Origin: Ruminococcus sp. AM36-2AA
GTDB taxonomy: Bacteria > Bacillota > Clostridia > Lachnospirales > Lachnospiraceae
Reading direction: 5' to 3'
Assembly: GCF_003461955.1 (NCBI RefSeq)
Contig: NZ_QTYB01000003.1
Span: 62,001-126,000, forward strand
DNA: 64,000 bases
Shown: piece after piece, positions 27,097-35,297 of the stretch
Numbering within the stretch: the stretch's first letter is position 1
Layout: every line of letters starts with the position of its first letter
The notes under the pieces: model-generated
Told to the model about the DNA's origin: nothing
Database searches by the model: none
The model's input: the letters and a program-made list of their open reading frames with translations, nothing else
Position numbers and translations under genes: made by a program

Positions 27097-27471
27097 ATGA
27101 AGAAACAGATTTATGATGAAAAGAACGGACTGAACTACACACTGCATGGAGATTATTATCTGCCGGATCTGGAAATCAATGAGGGAGAACCCACATATGG
27201 GAAATATGGAATAATGCGAAAACAGTTTCTAAAGGAACACAGGAGTGCAAGGTATCAGTATCTGGTACTTACCGGGAAATTGACGGAGCATTTGAATCAG
27301 GTCGATAAAGAAGCGAGAGAAAAAGTTGAAATGCTGGTGGAACAGATGGCTGAGCAGTGGGGCGTGACAGAAAAACTGAAGATGCAGGATCAGATGGAAT
27401 GGGTTAGGAAAATGAATAATATTCGTAGCAGAGCAGTAGAGATTATAGATGTAGAATTGATTTGTGTTTAG
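27097..27471 (+). CDS. tnpV: TnpV-family transposon protein
   Basis: 124-aa TnpV-like protein, known from clostridial mobilisable transposons such as Tn4451; function unclear. Typical sequence: IYDEKNGLNYTLHGDYYLPDL, KYGIMRKQFLKEHR, YLVLTGKL. The last half is helical. It lies 96 bp after mobV; the gap holds only very short frames. Its presence shows mosaic origin, since here integration is by a tyrosine, not a serine, recombinase. Confidence 0.85.
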   Translation: MKKQIYDEKNGLNYTLHGDYYLPDLEINEGEPTYGKYGIMRKQFLKEHRSARYQYLVLTGKLTEHLNQVDKEAREKVEMLVEQMAEQWGVTEKLKMQDQMEWVRKMNNIRSRAVEIIDVELICV

Positions 27472-27505
27472 GAGGACAAAGCGGCAGATATAATGTTAAA
27501 AGTAA

Positions 27506-27536
27506 TTGCGTGCGCACGCATATTGTATTATAATAC
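27506..27536 (+). promoter_or_regulatory. marR-MATE promoter with two palindromes
   Basis: TTGCGT (27506-27511), 17 bp, TATAAT (27529-27534). GCGTGCGCACGC (27508-27519) overlaps the -35 box and GTATTATAATAC (27525-27536) contains the -10; both are perfect palindromes and fit autorepression by the MarR-family protein encoded next. Confidence 0.7.
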
Positions 27537-27559
27537 TGGTGGTTAGGAGGAATATATCT

Positions 27560-28009
27560 ATGAAACTATTAAAATGGCTTTCAGTAACAGACCGATTTTA
27601 CAAAATCTATTTGGATAAACAGCTTGCCCCCTTTGGAATCAACAACAGCCAATATATGTTTTTGATTAAAATCTGTCGTTCGCCTGGCATTTTACAGGAT
27701 TCTTTAATGGATATGTTTTATGTTCATTCGAGCAATATTGTACGGACAGTTGCGGCATTAGAAAAGCAGGGAATGATTATGCGTTCCCCAAATGATAAGG
27801 ATAAGCGGACGTGTAAGCTGTATCCTACGGAACGTGCGCTGTCTGTAATTGATGAGGTACAGACGGTATGTGAAAAGACAGAAGCTCTTTTATTGCAAGG
27901 CTTCAGGGAATCTGATAAAAACCTCTTTATTGATTTGCTGATTCAGGCAGGTGAAAATATTACAGCGGAACTCCGTATAGAAAGAAAGGGGGATGAATTT
28001 AATGACTGA
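27560..28009 (+). CDS. MarR-family regulator of the cargo pump
   Basis: 149-aa winged-helix repressor: GINNSQYMFLIKICRSPGILQDSLMDMFYVHSSNIVRTVAALEKQGMIMRSPNDKDKRTCKLYPTERA spans the wing and recognition helix, written here only as landmarks. TAGGAGG precedes ATG 27560; the frame upstream to 27506 overlaps the promoter and is rejected. Its stop overlaps the MATE start by 8 bp, so the two form a regulator-pump pair. Confidence 0.88.
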   Translation: MKLLKWLSVTDRFYKIYLDKQLAPFGINNSQYMFLIKICRSPGILQDSLMDMFYVHSSNIVRTVAALEKQGMIMRSPNDKDKRTCKLYPTERALSVIDEVQTVCEKTEALLLQGFRESDKNLFIDLLIQAGENITAELRIERKGDEFND

Positions 28010-29357
28010 GAATCCCCTAGGCTATGAAAAAATTTCAAAGCTGTTGAAAAATTTTGCTGTTCCCAGTATTGTGGCGTCTCTTGTCGGCTCAATCTACAAT
28101 ATTGTGGATCAGATTTTTATTGGTCAAGGGGTCGGTTATCTGGGAAATGCAGCAACCAATGTTGCCTACCCGTTCTCTACCATCTGCCTTGCTATTGCAC
28201 TGCTGGTTGGAATTGGCAGTGCTTCCCGTGTTTCCCTCTGTCTTGGACGCAAAGAGCCGAAAGCTGCCGCCAAAGCAGCGGGAAATGGTATTGTTCTGAT
28301 GGGGATTTTCGGAATTATTTATTTATTGGTTGGTGAAGCTTTTCTGTCTTTGCTCCTAAAGGCATTTGGGGCAACGACAGATGTATTTCCATATGCAAAG
28401 CAGTATGCCAGCATAACATTGATTGGAATGCCGTTTCTTATTGTAACGAATGGTATGAGCAATTTGATTCGAGCAGATGGAAAACCAAAGTATTCAATGG
28501 TTTGCATGGTTATGGGAGCTATTATCAATACCATTCTTGACCCTATTTTTATTTTTGCTTGCGATTGGGGGATTGCCGGCGCAGCTTGGGCAACAGTTAT
28601 TGGGCAAATTTTTTCCTTCATACTCGCACTCCGTTATCTATGGCGTTTCCAAACAATCCATTTTGAAAAAGAGTCGTTTTTATTGGACATCAAAGAAAGT
28701 ATGAAAATTTGCAGCATGGGAATCAGCAGCAGCTCAAACCAGATTGCAGTTACCGTGATTCAAATCATTCAGTACAATTCGTTGACTTATTACGGCGCAT
28801 TAACAAAATATGGAACAGATATTCCATTAGCTGCTTGCGGAATCGTTATGAAAACAAATGCCATAATCCTTGCGATTGTTGTAGGAATCTCGCAGGGAAC
28901 ACAGCCGATTATCGGCTTCAACTATGGGGCAAGGCAATACCATCGTGTACGGGAGGCTTACCTGCTTGCGGTAAAATGGAACCTTGTTGTTTCCACAATT
29001 GCTTTCATCGCATTTCAATTTTTCCCGCAATCTATCATTTCGCTATTCGGAGATGGGGACGAGCTGTATTTTGAATTTGCTGTTTTGTTCATGCGTACCT
29101 ATCTTTTCATGGTGTTGGTAAATGGTGTGCAGTTGCTTTCTTCCAGTTTTTTTACCGCAATAGGAAAATCGTTAAAAGGTGCTCTGTTGGCATTAACAAG
29201 GCAGACCTTTGTGTTGATTCCGCTTACCCTGCTGCTCCCGCTTCGTTTCGGAATTATGGGAGTATTGCTTGCGGGACCTGTTGCTGATTTTTCAGCGTTT
29301 ATGCTATCTGTTGTACTGGTGGGTATAGAATTAAAAAAACAAAAAAATGACATGTAA
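28002..29357 (+). CDS. MATE family efflux pump (element cargo)
   Basis: 451-aa MATE transporter with about twelve hydrophobic helices; landmarks are KLLKNFAVPSIVASLVGSIYNIVDQ at the start and FNYGARQYHRVREAYL in the second half, as in MepA-type pumps. AAAGGGGG is 9 bases before ATG 28002; ATG 27993 is too close to it. Coupled to marR. Confers drug or bile-acid efflux in relatives, unproven here. Base composition differs from the core MATE gene at 8866 and the two are only distantly alike. Confidence 0.9.
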   Translation: MTENPLGYEKISKLLKNFAVPSIVASLVGSIYNIVDQIFIGQGVGYLGNAATNVAYPFSTICLAIALLVGIGSASRVSLCLGRKEPKAAAKAAGNGIVLMGIFGIIYLLVGEAFLSLLLKAFGATTDVFPYAKQYASITLIGMPFLIVTNGMSNLIRADGKPKYSMVCMVMGAIINTILDPIFIFACDWGIAGAAWATVIGQIFSFILALRYLWRFQTIHFEKESFLLDIKESMKICSMGISSSSNQIAVTVIQIIQYNSLTYYGALTKYGTDIPLAACGIVMKTNAIILAIVVGISQGTQPIIGFNYGARQYHRVREAYLLAVKWNLVVSTIAFIAFQFFPQSIISLFGDGDELYFEFAVLFMRTYLFMVLVNGVQLLSSSFFTAIGKSLKGALLALTRQTFVLIPLTLLLPLRFGIMGVLLAGPVADFSAFMLSVVLVGIELKKQKNDM

Positions 29358-29485
29358 ACAACAGCCCTATGTGAAAACATTCTTTTTCCGCCGTTAAGTA
29401 ATCAAGAAGCAAAAACTTAAAAACCGTTGCGATAAATTTTATAAATTTAGTAGGATAATATTTAGAAGTAAGGATTGAGAAAAAT

Positions 29486-29614
29486 ATGGAAACTATAAAA
29501 TGGGTTCTATGTCCTATCTGTGGAAATAAAACCCGAACGATAATGCAAGAAGATACCGAATTAAAGAACTTTCCACTCTACTGTCCGAAGTGTAAACAGC
29601 AAACACTTAACTGA
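29486..29614 (+). pseudogene. Truncated cysteine-rich KTR-type protein
   Basis: 42 codons: METIKWVLCPICGNKTRTIM...LKNFPLYCPKCKQQTLN then stop. The two CxxC zinc knuckles and NKTR match the small cysteine-rich KTR proteins of conjugative transposons, which normally continue about 15 residues further. Here the frame leaves the family at about 29605, where an ATPase fragment begins, so this is a deletion junction. Confidence 0.65.
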
Positions 29615-29885
29615 TCTTGCAAAACGGAGAAAAACAGTAATTATAGCAACACATAATGCTAATATTGCAGTTGGCACACTTACGTATATTAGTATACTAA
29701 GAACTCATGAGAATGGAGTATATAAAACGTATATTGGTAATCCTTTTTATGATGAACTTAGAAATATAAATGATGAAACAGACACTAAAAACTGGACTCA
29801 AGAAAGTATGCATACTCTTGAGGGCGGTAAAAATGCATTTTATGATAGGAAGGATATTTATGAATCAGGAAAGCAAAGTGATTAA
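29610..29885 (+). pseudogene. C-terminal fragment of an AAA ATPase
   Basis: Open frame without a start: KRRKTVIIATHNANIAVGTL, then LRTHENGVYKTYIGNPFYDEL, ending LEGGKNAFYDRKDIYESGKQSD. The IIATHNANI strand is the switch-histidine (H-loop) region of ABC/SMC-like ATPases, and the GGK-AF-RK-Y tail resembles TrlF-like (PHP-ATPase) proteins found in defence loci. All of the Walker A part is missing, replaced by the KTR remnant. Confidence 0.6.
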
Positions 29886-30168
29886 TGTACATTTGGAGAA
29901 AAGAGAAAATAAAGATTATTTAGTATTTGGCTTTGAAGAAGTTGCAGAAGTATGTCTTAATGATGATGAGAGTCAAAATAATTTGAAAAGTATATTTGTA
30001 AAGTTACTTACGGAGATTACAAAGTATCCAATTGAATTACAGTTTTTGGAAAAACCAGAATATAAAACAGGATTATATATAGATGTGTGTAAAGAATATA
30101 TAAAAGATTTAAATAAAGAGATTACGAATGTAAGAAAAAATATGCCAGAAAAACTAAAAATACAGTGA
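29860..30168 (+). CDS. Small protein downstream of the ATPase remnant
   Basis: 102-aa acidic protein, MNQESKVINVHLEKRENKDYL..., unrecognised. AGGAAGGA precedes ATG 29860. It overlaps the ATPase fragment by 26 bp in another frame, the arrangement of a translationally coupled second gene. In an intact element it would be the partner of that ATPase. Orphaned now, so it may not be expressed. Confidence 0.5.
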   Translation: MNQESKVINVHLEKRENKDYLVFGFEEVAEVCLNDDESQNNLKSIFVKLLTEITKYPIELQFLEKPEYKTGLYIDVCKEYIKDLNKEITNVRKNMPEKLKIQ

Positions 30169-30187
30169 TAACACCATGATAACAAAA
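30166..30187 (+). repeat. Right terminal repeat (possible integrase arm site)
   Basis: Same 22-bp pattern as 19887-19908 (TGATAACA, two bases, ATGATAACAAAA), same orientation, 101 bp inside the right attachment core. Confidence 0.55.
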
Positions 30188-30230
30188 ATTCCGGAAAACC
30201 ACACGGACACAACGGAAAATCCGGATTTTT
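30184..30230 (+). terminator. Terminator near the right end of the element
   Basis: AAAAATTCCGG (30184-30194) pairs with CCGGATTTTT (30221-30230) across a 26-nt loop, with one bulged base; T run included in the stem end. Confidence 0.6.
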
Positions 30231-30287
30231 CCACACAAATCACATAAAAAATCACTATTCGTATACCGCAATACACCGGTCTGATAT

Positions 30288-30341
30288 CGTGAAGGTGGAC
30301 GTACTGTAGGATCAGGTCGTGTTGCTACAATCATCGAGTAA
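30288..30341 (+). repeat. attR: tuf 3'-end remnant
   Basis: 54 bases coding [17 protein letters not shown] and a stop, identical to the end of tuf except for one base. No tuf sequence precedes it. This is the host's original 3' end, displaced by 10.6 kb. The following ~100 bp to the terminator differ from those after tuf and are 45 bp longer. Confidence 0.88.
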
Positions 30342-30443
30342 TTTTCGATTAGCAATGAGCAGTGTTTACTTCAAGTTTGCACTGCGGCGTAAATAATATA
30401 TATATTGAGTACCGTCAGGTACGTTGTGTCCAAGCGTAAGATG

Positions 30444-30474
30444 CCCGTAGAACTTCGGTTCTACGGGTTTTTCT
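30444..30474 (+). terminator. Displaced host tuf terminator
   Basis: Same hairpin as at 19769 (CCCGTAGAAC, TTCG, GTTCTACGGG, T run). The flanks TTGTGTCCAA and CTGTTGCCT are also shared with the left copy. Confidence 0.93.
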
Positions 30475-30610
30475 GTTGCCTAAAGTATGATAAAATAAAA
30501 GAGTATATTTAAAAATCCAGGGGAAGAAGTATAAAATTCTGGTAGATAAGAAAAATTTGAAAAGGGTATATTATGCAATTCGAAAATAAATACAGATAAG
30601 TATATAATAG

Positions 30611-30637
30611 TAGGAACTTAAATGATTTAAGTTCCTA
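30611..30637 (+). promoter_or_regulatory. Perfect 13-bp palindrome upstream of a broken gene
   Basis: TAGGAACTTAAAT, one base, ATTTAAGTTCCTA. A further half copy (TTTAAGTTCC) lies at about 30657-30666. Likely an operator for the gene starting at 30721, which is now a pseudogene. The rest of 30475-30720 is AT-rich with no gene. Confidence 0.5.
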
Positions 30638-30720
30638 TTTTAGTTTCTTGAATAATATTTAAGTTCCTTACATAAACTTAAATATAATGTTAGAATGTCA
30701 AAAGAATAGGAGAAACTAAA

Positions 30721-31207
30721 ATGACAAACGAAGAATTAATTGAAAAATTAGAATTGATCCAAAAATTTAAGTGTGAAACTCCTACATTAGAGATAAAAAG
30801 TGCAGCCAGATACCAGAAATCCAGTAATTGCGTCGGAATTAGAGGTGTTAAAAATTACAGAAAATCGATATTCTGGAATTCCTACAATTCGCAGAACAAT
30901 GCAGGAGTACAGTTTGCCACAACCGGAATTCTTAGATGAAAGAGGCAGTTTTATTGTAAAACTGTATAAATATGGAGAAGAAAAAAATATTTCTAAACCA
31001 GTAGAAATAGAAAATAGGGAATTAATTCTTTTTTGTAAAACACCGCGAACAAGAAAAGAAATATGTGATTATTTAGGTTTAAGTTCAGTTACTTATGCAA
31101 TTCAGACGCATGTAATGCCTTTAGTTGATAAGGGAATAATAAAAATGAGTATGCCAGATAAACCTAAAAGTCCCAAGCAGCTGTTCTATACAGATATGTT
31201 TGAATAA
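30721..31207 (+). pseudogene. AlbA_2-type ATP-binding protein with internal deletion
   Basis: An intact start (GGAGAAAC then ATG 30721) reads MTNEELIEKLELIQKFKCETPTLEIK, the N-terminus of RecG-like ATP-binding proteins with an AlbA_2 (divergent AAA_4) domain. At about 30800 the reading shifts frame directly into their C-terminus: NPVIASELEVLKITENRYSGIPT, then FCKTPRTRKEICDYLG and a winged-helix end. Some 300 or more central codons are gone and the frame is broken, so a deletion has removed the ATP-binding domain. Confidence 0.75.
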
Positions 31208-31237
31208 AAAACATAAAGAAGTAAGTGGAGAAGGAAA

Positions 31238-32431
31238 GTGAATAAAGATAAAAGCGTGTTTTACAGTAAACTATGGAACCTGATGATTCCCATCGTCCTG
31301 CAGAATCTGATGCTTGCACTTGTAGCGGTGGCAGATGCATTTATGCTTGGGGGAATGGATCAGAATTATATGTCTGCGGTTTCTCTGGCAACCCAGATCC
31401 AGTTTATCCAGAATATGTTTCTGTCTGCGGCGACGGCCAGCCTTGGAATCCTTGGAGCGCAGTATTGGGGAAAAGGCGATATTAAAACCCTGGATGAGAT
31501 TTTTTGTATGGCACTGCGGCTTTGCGGGCTGGTGTCTGTGGTATTTTTTGCAGCGTGCGTGTTCGGCGGAAGGTATCTGATGCTGATCTTTACAAATGAA
31601 GATGTGCTGATCGATTATGGTGTAAGATATCTTCGGATTGCAGGATTTTCTTATCTGTTGACAGGAATTTCCCAGTGTTATCTTGTTATTATGAAGACCA
31701 GCGAACATGCAAAAACAACGGCGGCGATCAGTTCTGCGACGGTTTGCATAAATATTGTTCTGAACGCGATATTTATTTATGGTGCGTTTGGGATTCAGCC
31801 AATGGGGGTTCGCGGTGCGGCGCTGGCAACTCTGATCGCAAGGATCATCGAACTGGGATACTCAGTTGCGATATCTTATAAAGATGGGTATATCCATCCA
31901 CAGATGAAATTTCTGCTGTACAGAAACAAACAGTTGTCAAAGGATTTTACAAAATGCGGAATGCCGCTTCTTGGTGCCTGTCTGTTCTGGGGAGTTGGAT
32001 TTACTTCCTATTCTTCTTTTATGGGACATCTTGGTGTGGATGCAGCGGCTGCCAATTCTGTGGCAGCTGTAGTCCGTGATCTGGTATGCTGCCTGAGTGC
32101 GGGAATTTCCGGTGCAGCCGGTATCATGGTTGGAAATGAGCTTGGAGCCGGTAATCTGGAACGTGGAAAAGAATACGGGATCCGTCTTCTGAAGATATCC
32201 TGTCTGTGTGGAATTGTGGCAGCGCTTTTGATGTGCATCGCATCGCCAATTGTTTTGCATTTCGTGAAACTGACACCACAGGCAACTACATATCTGAAAG
32301 GAATGTTTGTAGTTATCGCATTTTATATGATCGGGCGTGCAATCAACGATGTGACGATTAATGGAATTTTTGGCGCTGGAGGAGATACGCTGTTTGACAT
32401 CCGCAATTGCTGCTTGATCATAATTCACTAA
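31238..32431 (+). pseudogene. MATE transporter lacking its C-terminus
   Basis: 397 codons of a MATE pump (LMIPIVLQNLMLALVAVADAFMLG start; GAQYWGKGD; SGAAGIMVGNELGAGN). The family signature NGIFGAGGDTLFD is reached at about 32395, after which the expected last two helices (~50-60 aa) are replaced by RNCCLIIIH and a stop. GAGAAGG precedes GTG 31238. Possibly a small deletion or an end of an old insertion; the truncated pump is unlikely to work. Confidence 0.75.
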
Positions 32432-32539
32432 CAGTGAAGTAGTCAGATATTCGATTAAATGTAGTAGGAGAGATATCCCCGGGGCTATAAATAAAAGCTT
32501 CCGGGGTATTTGTATGTAAGTCGTTTTAAAATTTCAGTT

Positions 32540-33082
32540 TTACGGGTTCAAAAAATACCAGAATTCATGCCCCTGACATACAATATATCGTTCTAACCAT
32601 TCATTAAAAGGGATATTAAAACGATCGGTATCTGGAGCCGGATAACATAAATAATCTTCTCTGCCTTCTGACACAGCCTGCAGATCCATGGTTATGTCTC
32701 CTATGTCTTGCAGACAAAGAATAGGAAGATGATATGTAAACTCTGGATCAGATAAAATAGGTGTATTATTCCAGAATTCTTTTTCTTCGAGGGCTCGTCT
32801 TAAAGAATAAATGGTGCAGCTGACCAAAGAACTGCCCTCTTCTCCGCAAAAAAGTTCCATACCATTTGAGCAGGACAGAAAAGCTTCGTATGAGGCAGGA
32901 AGTTTCATATTGGGAAAATACTTTTCAAACAGCTGAAATTCTTCAGGAGTTACAGGCGGGTTAAATTTATGAGTTACCTTTATAGGTTCATCGCCTAAAT
33001 GCCATTGATAGACCCATCCATTATTTTCCATTTCGTATTTTAAGTTTTTAAAAATTCTGTGGATCGCACTGATATCTTCCAT
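32540..33082 (-). CDS. SMI1/KNR4 (SUKH) family protein
   Basis: 180-aa SUKH-superfamily protein. Landmarks: PVTPEEFQLFEKYFPNMKLPASYEAFLSCSNG, the domain's typical helix-loop, then LCLQDIGDITMDL and the acidic C-terminal part ending EFWYFLNP. Many members are immunity proteins against contact-dependent or polymorphic toxins. AAGGAGC precedes ATG 33082. No toxin gene is adjacent in this window, so it would be an orphan immunity protein or a housekeeping member. Confidence 0.8.
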   Translation of the reverse strand: MEDISAIHRIFKNLKYEMENNGWVYQWHLGDEPIKVTHKFNPPVTPEEFQLFEKYFPNMKLPASYEAFLSCSNGMELFCGEEGSSLVSCTIYSLRRALEEKEFWNNTPILSDPEFTYHLPILCLQDIGDITMDLQAVSEGREDYLCYPAPDTDRFNIPFNEWLERYIVCQGHEFWYFLNP

Positions 33083-33258
33083 AGTATGCTCCTTGATTAT
33101 TGAACTATTGTAGAGGTTATAGCATTTTCCATAAATTAGCGAAACAAGTTCAGATGTTCAGAACATAATGTATTAATTTTGGAAATTGTTATAGCTGGTA
33201 CATTTATTTGATAGCGGAGAAAAATTATAGCATATCTGAAAATTTTTTCAACATATTT

Positions 33259-33420
33259 TTATTTCACCGGCAGCCACACAGCTGTTTTGGCCCCGTCAGG
33301 AATATTCTGGCAGAAGAGGATCTTTCCGCCGTGGGCCGTAGCAATCTGTTCTGCAACGTGGAGGCCCAGGATATGTGGGGTGTTATTGGTGGAGGTGCCA
33401 GAGTGGAGGGCAACAAGAAA
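33259..33420 (-). pseudogene. Histidine kinase C-terminal remnant
   Basis: Minus-strand frame ends HILGLHVAEQIATAHGGKI, FCQNIPDGAKTAVWLPVK, stop at 33259. This is the G2-box end of a sensor histidine kinase ATPase domain (GLGLH.VAEQIA.AHGG pattern). No start, DHp or N-box remains upstream. A + strand frame over the same bases has no support. Confidence 0.6.
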
Positions 33421-33546
33421 CTCTTTTCTAAGGGGATGTCCGGGCGTAAGGAACTACTTATACCAGGATGCAGAAAGTTTTGATTTTGTGTAATGCATCT
33501 GGAATCTAATCATGTTACAATTATAGTATTTCCAGAAATTATTACA

Positions 33547-33711
33547 GTCAAGCGGATATTCGCAATCCGCTTCGCTACGTAGCTCTACACCAAATAACTG
33601 CTCCGCAGTTTATCAGGAGGAGCTTGCACTCCTCCTGATACAAGCAAGTCTCCACCCACTGCTTATTGCTTTTCGCAACCCCGCAGGGGACTTACCTGAT
33701 TTGGTTAAATT
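33547..33711. repeat. Hairpin-rich intergenic block with a dispersed repeat
   Basis: 33547-33610 matches 48758-48821 (opposite strand, roughly 80 % identical, 64 bp in each). It contains GCGGATAT...ATCCGC and AACTGC-tcc-GCAGTT stems. Directly next lies TATCAGGAGGAG-cttgca-CTCCTCCTGATA (33611-33640), a perfect 12-bp stem, then AAGTCTCC (33645-33652) with GGGGACTT (33687-33694) enclosing CCCC-gca-GGGG. No coding frame is supported between 33421 and 33824. Could be a REP/MITE-like element or a structured RNA. Confidence 0.55.
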
Positions 33712-33824
33712 TTCTGTTGTGCAGCACTTTGTGCCCGGGCAACGTATTGTTGATGTATTAATTCTCGGAACTGCTGTAAATAACTCAAAAATGCTATAAA
33801 ACAAAAAGAAAAGGAAACAAAAAA

Positions 33825-35294
33825 ATGTCTAATCTGGAAGCAATCAACGAGACATCATATTTGTCTGTCCCCAACGCTCCTGTGTATCGCAAGATCATGC
33901 GCTGCTTTTACAGAGAATATGAAAAAATGAATTTCAAAATGTACAAAGAAGACATTTTTCGGCTGTTAAAGCAGGATGATATGTTTCAGGATTATACGCT
34001 GGAACAGTTGGTTATGGACCTGGATGCGCTGGTCAAGTGGAAGAATCTTACACCGATCCAGGACCCGGGCAGAGTGTATACGATTGCAGAATATAAGAAT
34101 AAACAGTATCAGTATACGATGTCTGAGTACGCAGTGGAAATTGAACGTATGACGGTACGTCTTGAAAATCTGTTTGTGGAATCCGGGAATCTGTCCACGA
34201 ATTTTTTTGTGCGTATTGAGAGAAGCCTGGATGAAGCGGAAGATATGCAGAATGCGTCCCTGAAGGACATCAATGAATGGTGGAATCTTCTTCAGGAAGA
34301 TTTTAAGCGGCTGAACCAGAATTATCAGGATTACCTGAGAGATTTTTATTCCGGAAAATCTGAGCAGCTGATGAAGTCAGTGGAATTCATTGTTCATAAG
34401 GATAAATTCATTAAATACCTGACGGAATTTATACAGGAAATGCAGCGTCATTCCAGAAAGATCCAGCGTATCCTGGAGAAAAATACGGCTCTCATGGAAG
34501 ATATCCTTCTGGAAAAAGTTGTACAGAGTGAGTTGGAAATCCCTCATGCCACACTGGATATGAGAGGAGATGCAGAACCCAGTATCAGGGAAAACGTGGC
34601 TGGAAAATGGAATTCTCTCAAAAACTGGTTTGTGGATTCCGATCAGAGAGAATGTGAATGTAAAAAAGTTCTCAGGATCACCAATGATGTAATTCGAAGT
34701 ATTATCCAGAATGCGGCTCTGATCGTACAGATCCAGAACTGGGGAATCAGCAGAAAAGACGATTACAAAAAATTTCTGGAACTTTTTTTGCAATGTGAAG
34801 ATCTGAATGAGGCCCGAAGGCTTTCCGCACATGCTTTTGGAGTACAGAAGATCCAGCATTTCAAGACCCTGGAATCCCGGGAAGAAGATTCTATTAACAA
34901 CAGTGTATATGAGGAAACACCTTCTGAATTTCTTCTGAAGCCTCATACCCGAAACTACAGAGAGAAAAAAGACAAGAGAGGTTTTGAAGACAAATCTTTC
35001 CAGAAAATGATCCAGAGGGAAGCGTATCTCAGACAGGCCCGACAGCAAAAAGAGATCGTTATGCACTATATCAAAGATAATAAAATTACCTTTTCTGAAA
35101 TTGAAGAAACTGTTACGGAAGACACCAGAACCGTATTTTTACAGTGGATCACACAGGCAAATATGAATTCGCAGAAAACCGGAAGAACGGAATATGGACA
35201 GGAGTACCGCCTGATCCGGAAACCGGAAAAATGTGTACTGAAATGTGAAGATGGGAAGCTTGTTATGCCGTCCTATATACTGGAGTTTAAATAA
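33825..35294 (+). CDS. jetA: Wadjet protein JetA (DUF2397/TIGR02677)
   Basis: 489-aa kleisin-like subunit of the Wadjet SMC complex, which recognises and cuts closed circular plasmids. It belongs to the DUF2397 family: an N-terminal winged-helix region (LSVPNAPVYRKIMRCFYREYE, then LEQLVMDLDALVKWKNLTPIQDPGRVYTIAEY) followed by long helices and a C-terminal half near QREAYLRQARQQKEIVMHY. First gene of jetABCD. The ribosome binding site is weak (AAAAGGAAA). The gap to jetB is 3 bp. Confidence 0.9.
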   Translation: MSNLEAINETSYLSVPNAPVYRKIMRCFYREYEKMNFKMYKEDIFRLLKQDDMFQDYTLEQLVMDLDALVKWKNLTPIQDPGRVYTIAEYKNKQYQYTMSEYAVEIERMTVRLENLFVESGNLSTNFFVRIERSLDEAEDMQNASLKDINEWWNLLQEDFKRLNQNYQDYLRDFYSGKSEQLMKSVEFIVHKDKFIKYLTEFIQEMQRHSRKIQRILEKNTALMEDILLEKVVQSELEIPHATLDMRGDAEPSIRENVAGKWNSLKNWFVDSDQRECECKKVLRITNDVIRSIIQNAALIVQIQNWGISRKDDYKKFLELFLQCEDLNEARRLSAHAFGVQKIQHFKTLESREEDSINNSVYEETPSEFLLKPHTRNYREKKDKRGFEDKSFQKMIQREAYLRQARQQKEIVMHYIKDNKITFSEIEETVTEDTRTVFLQWITQANMNSQKTGRTEYGQEYRLIRKPEKCVLKCEDGKLVMPSYILEFK

Positions 35295-35297
35295 AAA

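Larger units (their letters stand above)
19658..30341 (+). mobile_element. Integrative mobilizable element in the 3' end of tuf
   Basis: A ~10.6-kb element bounded by direct copies of the tuf 3' end (offset 10,630 bp). In order it holds a DUF2971 protein, an XRE repressor, an Xis-like protein, a tyrosine integrase, small ORFs, a CHC2 zinc-finger protein, a VirE-type protein, a DUF5348 protein, an oriT-like leader, a MobV relaxase, TnpV, MarR+MATE cargo, a truncated KTR protein, a broken AAA ATPase and a small downstream gene. It has a relaxase but no type IV secretion genes, so it would need a helper element for transfer. Codon use is more AT-rich than the flanking str operon. Confidence 0.9.

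Noticed and set aside
30288..30341. Second tuf gene
   Set aside because: Only the last 18 codons are present; it is the right attachment repeat.
33208..33493. Open frames on the + strand
   Set aside because: The minus strand there reads the end of a histidine kinase; the + frames have no ribosome binding site or homology.
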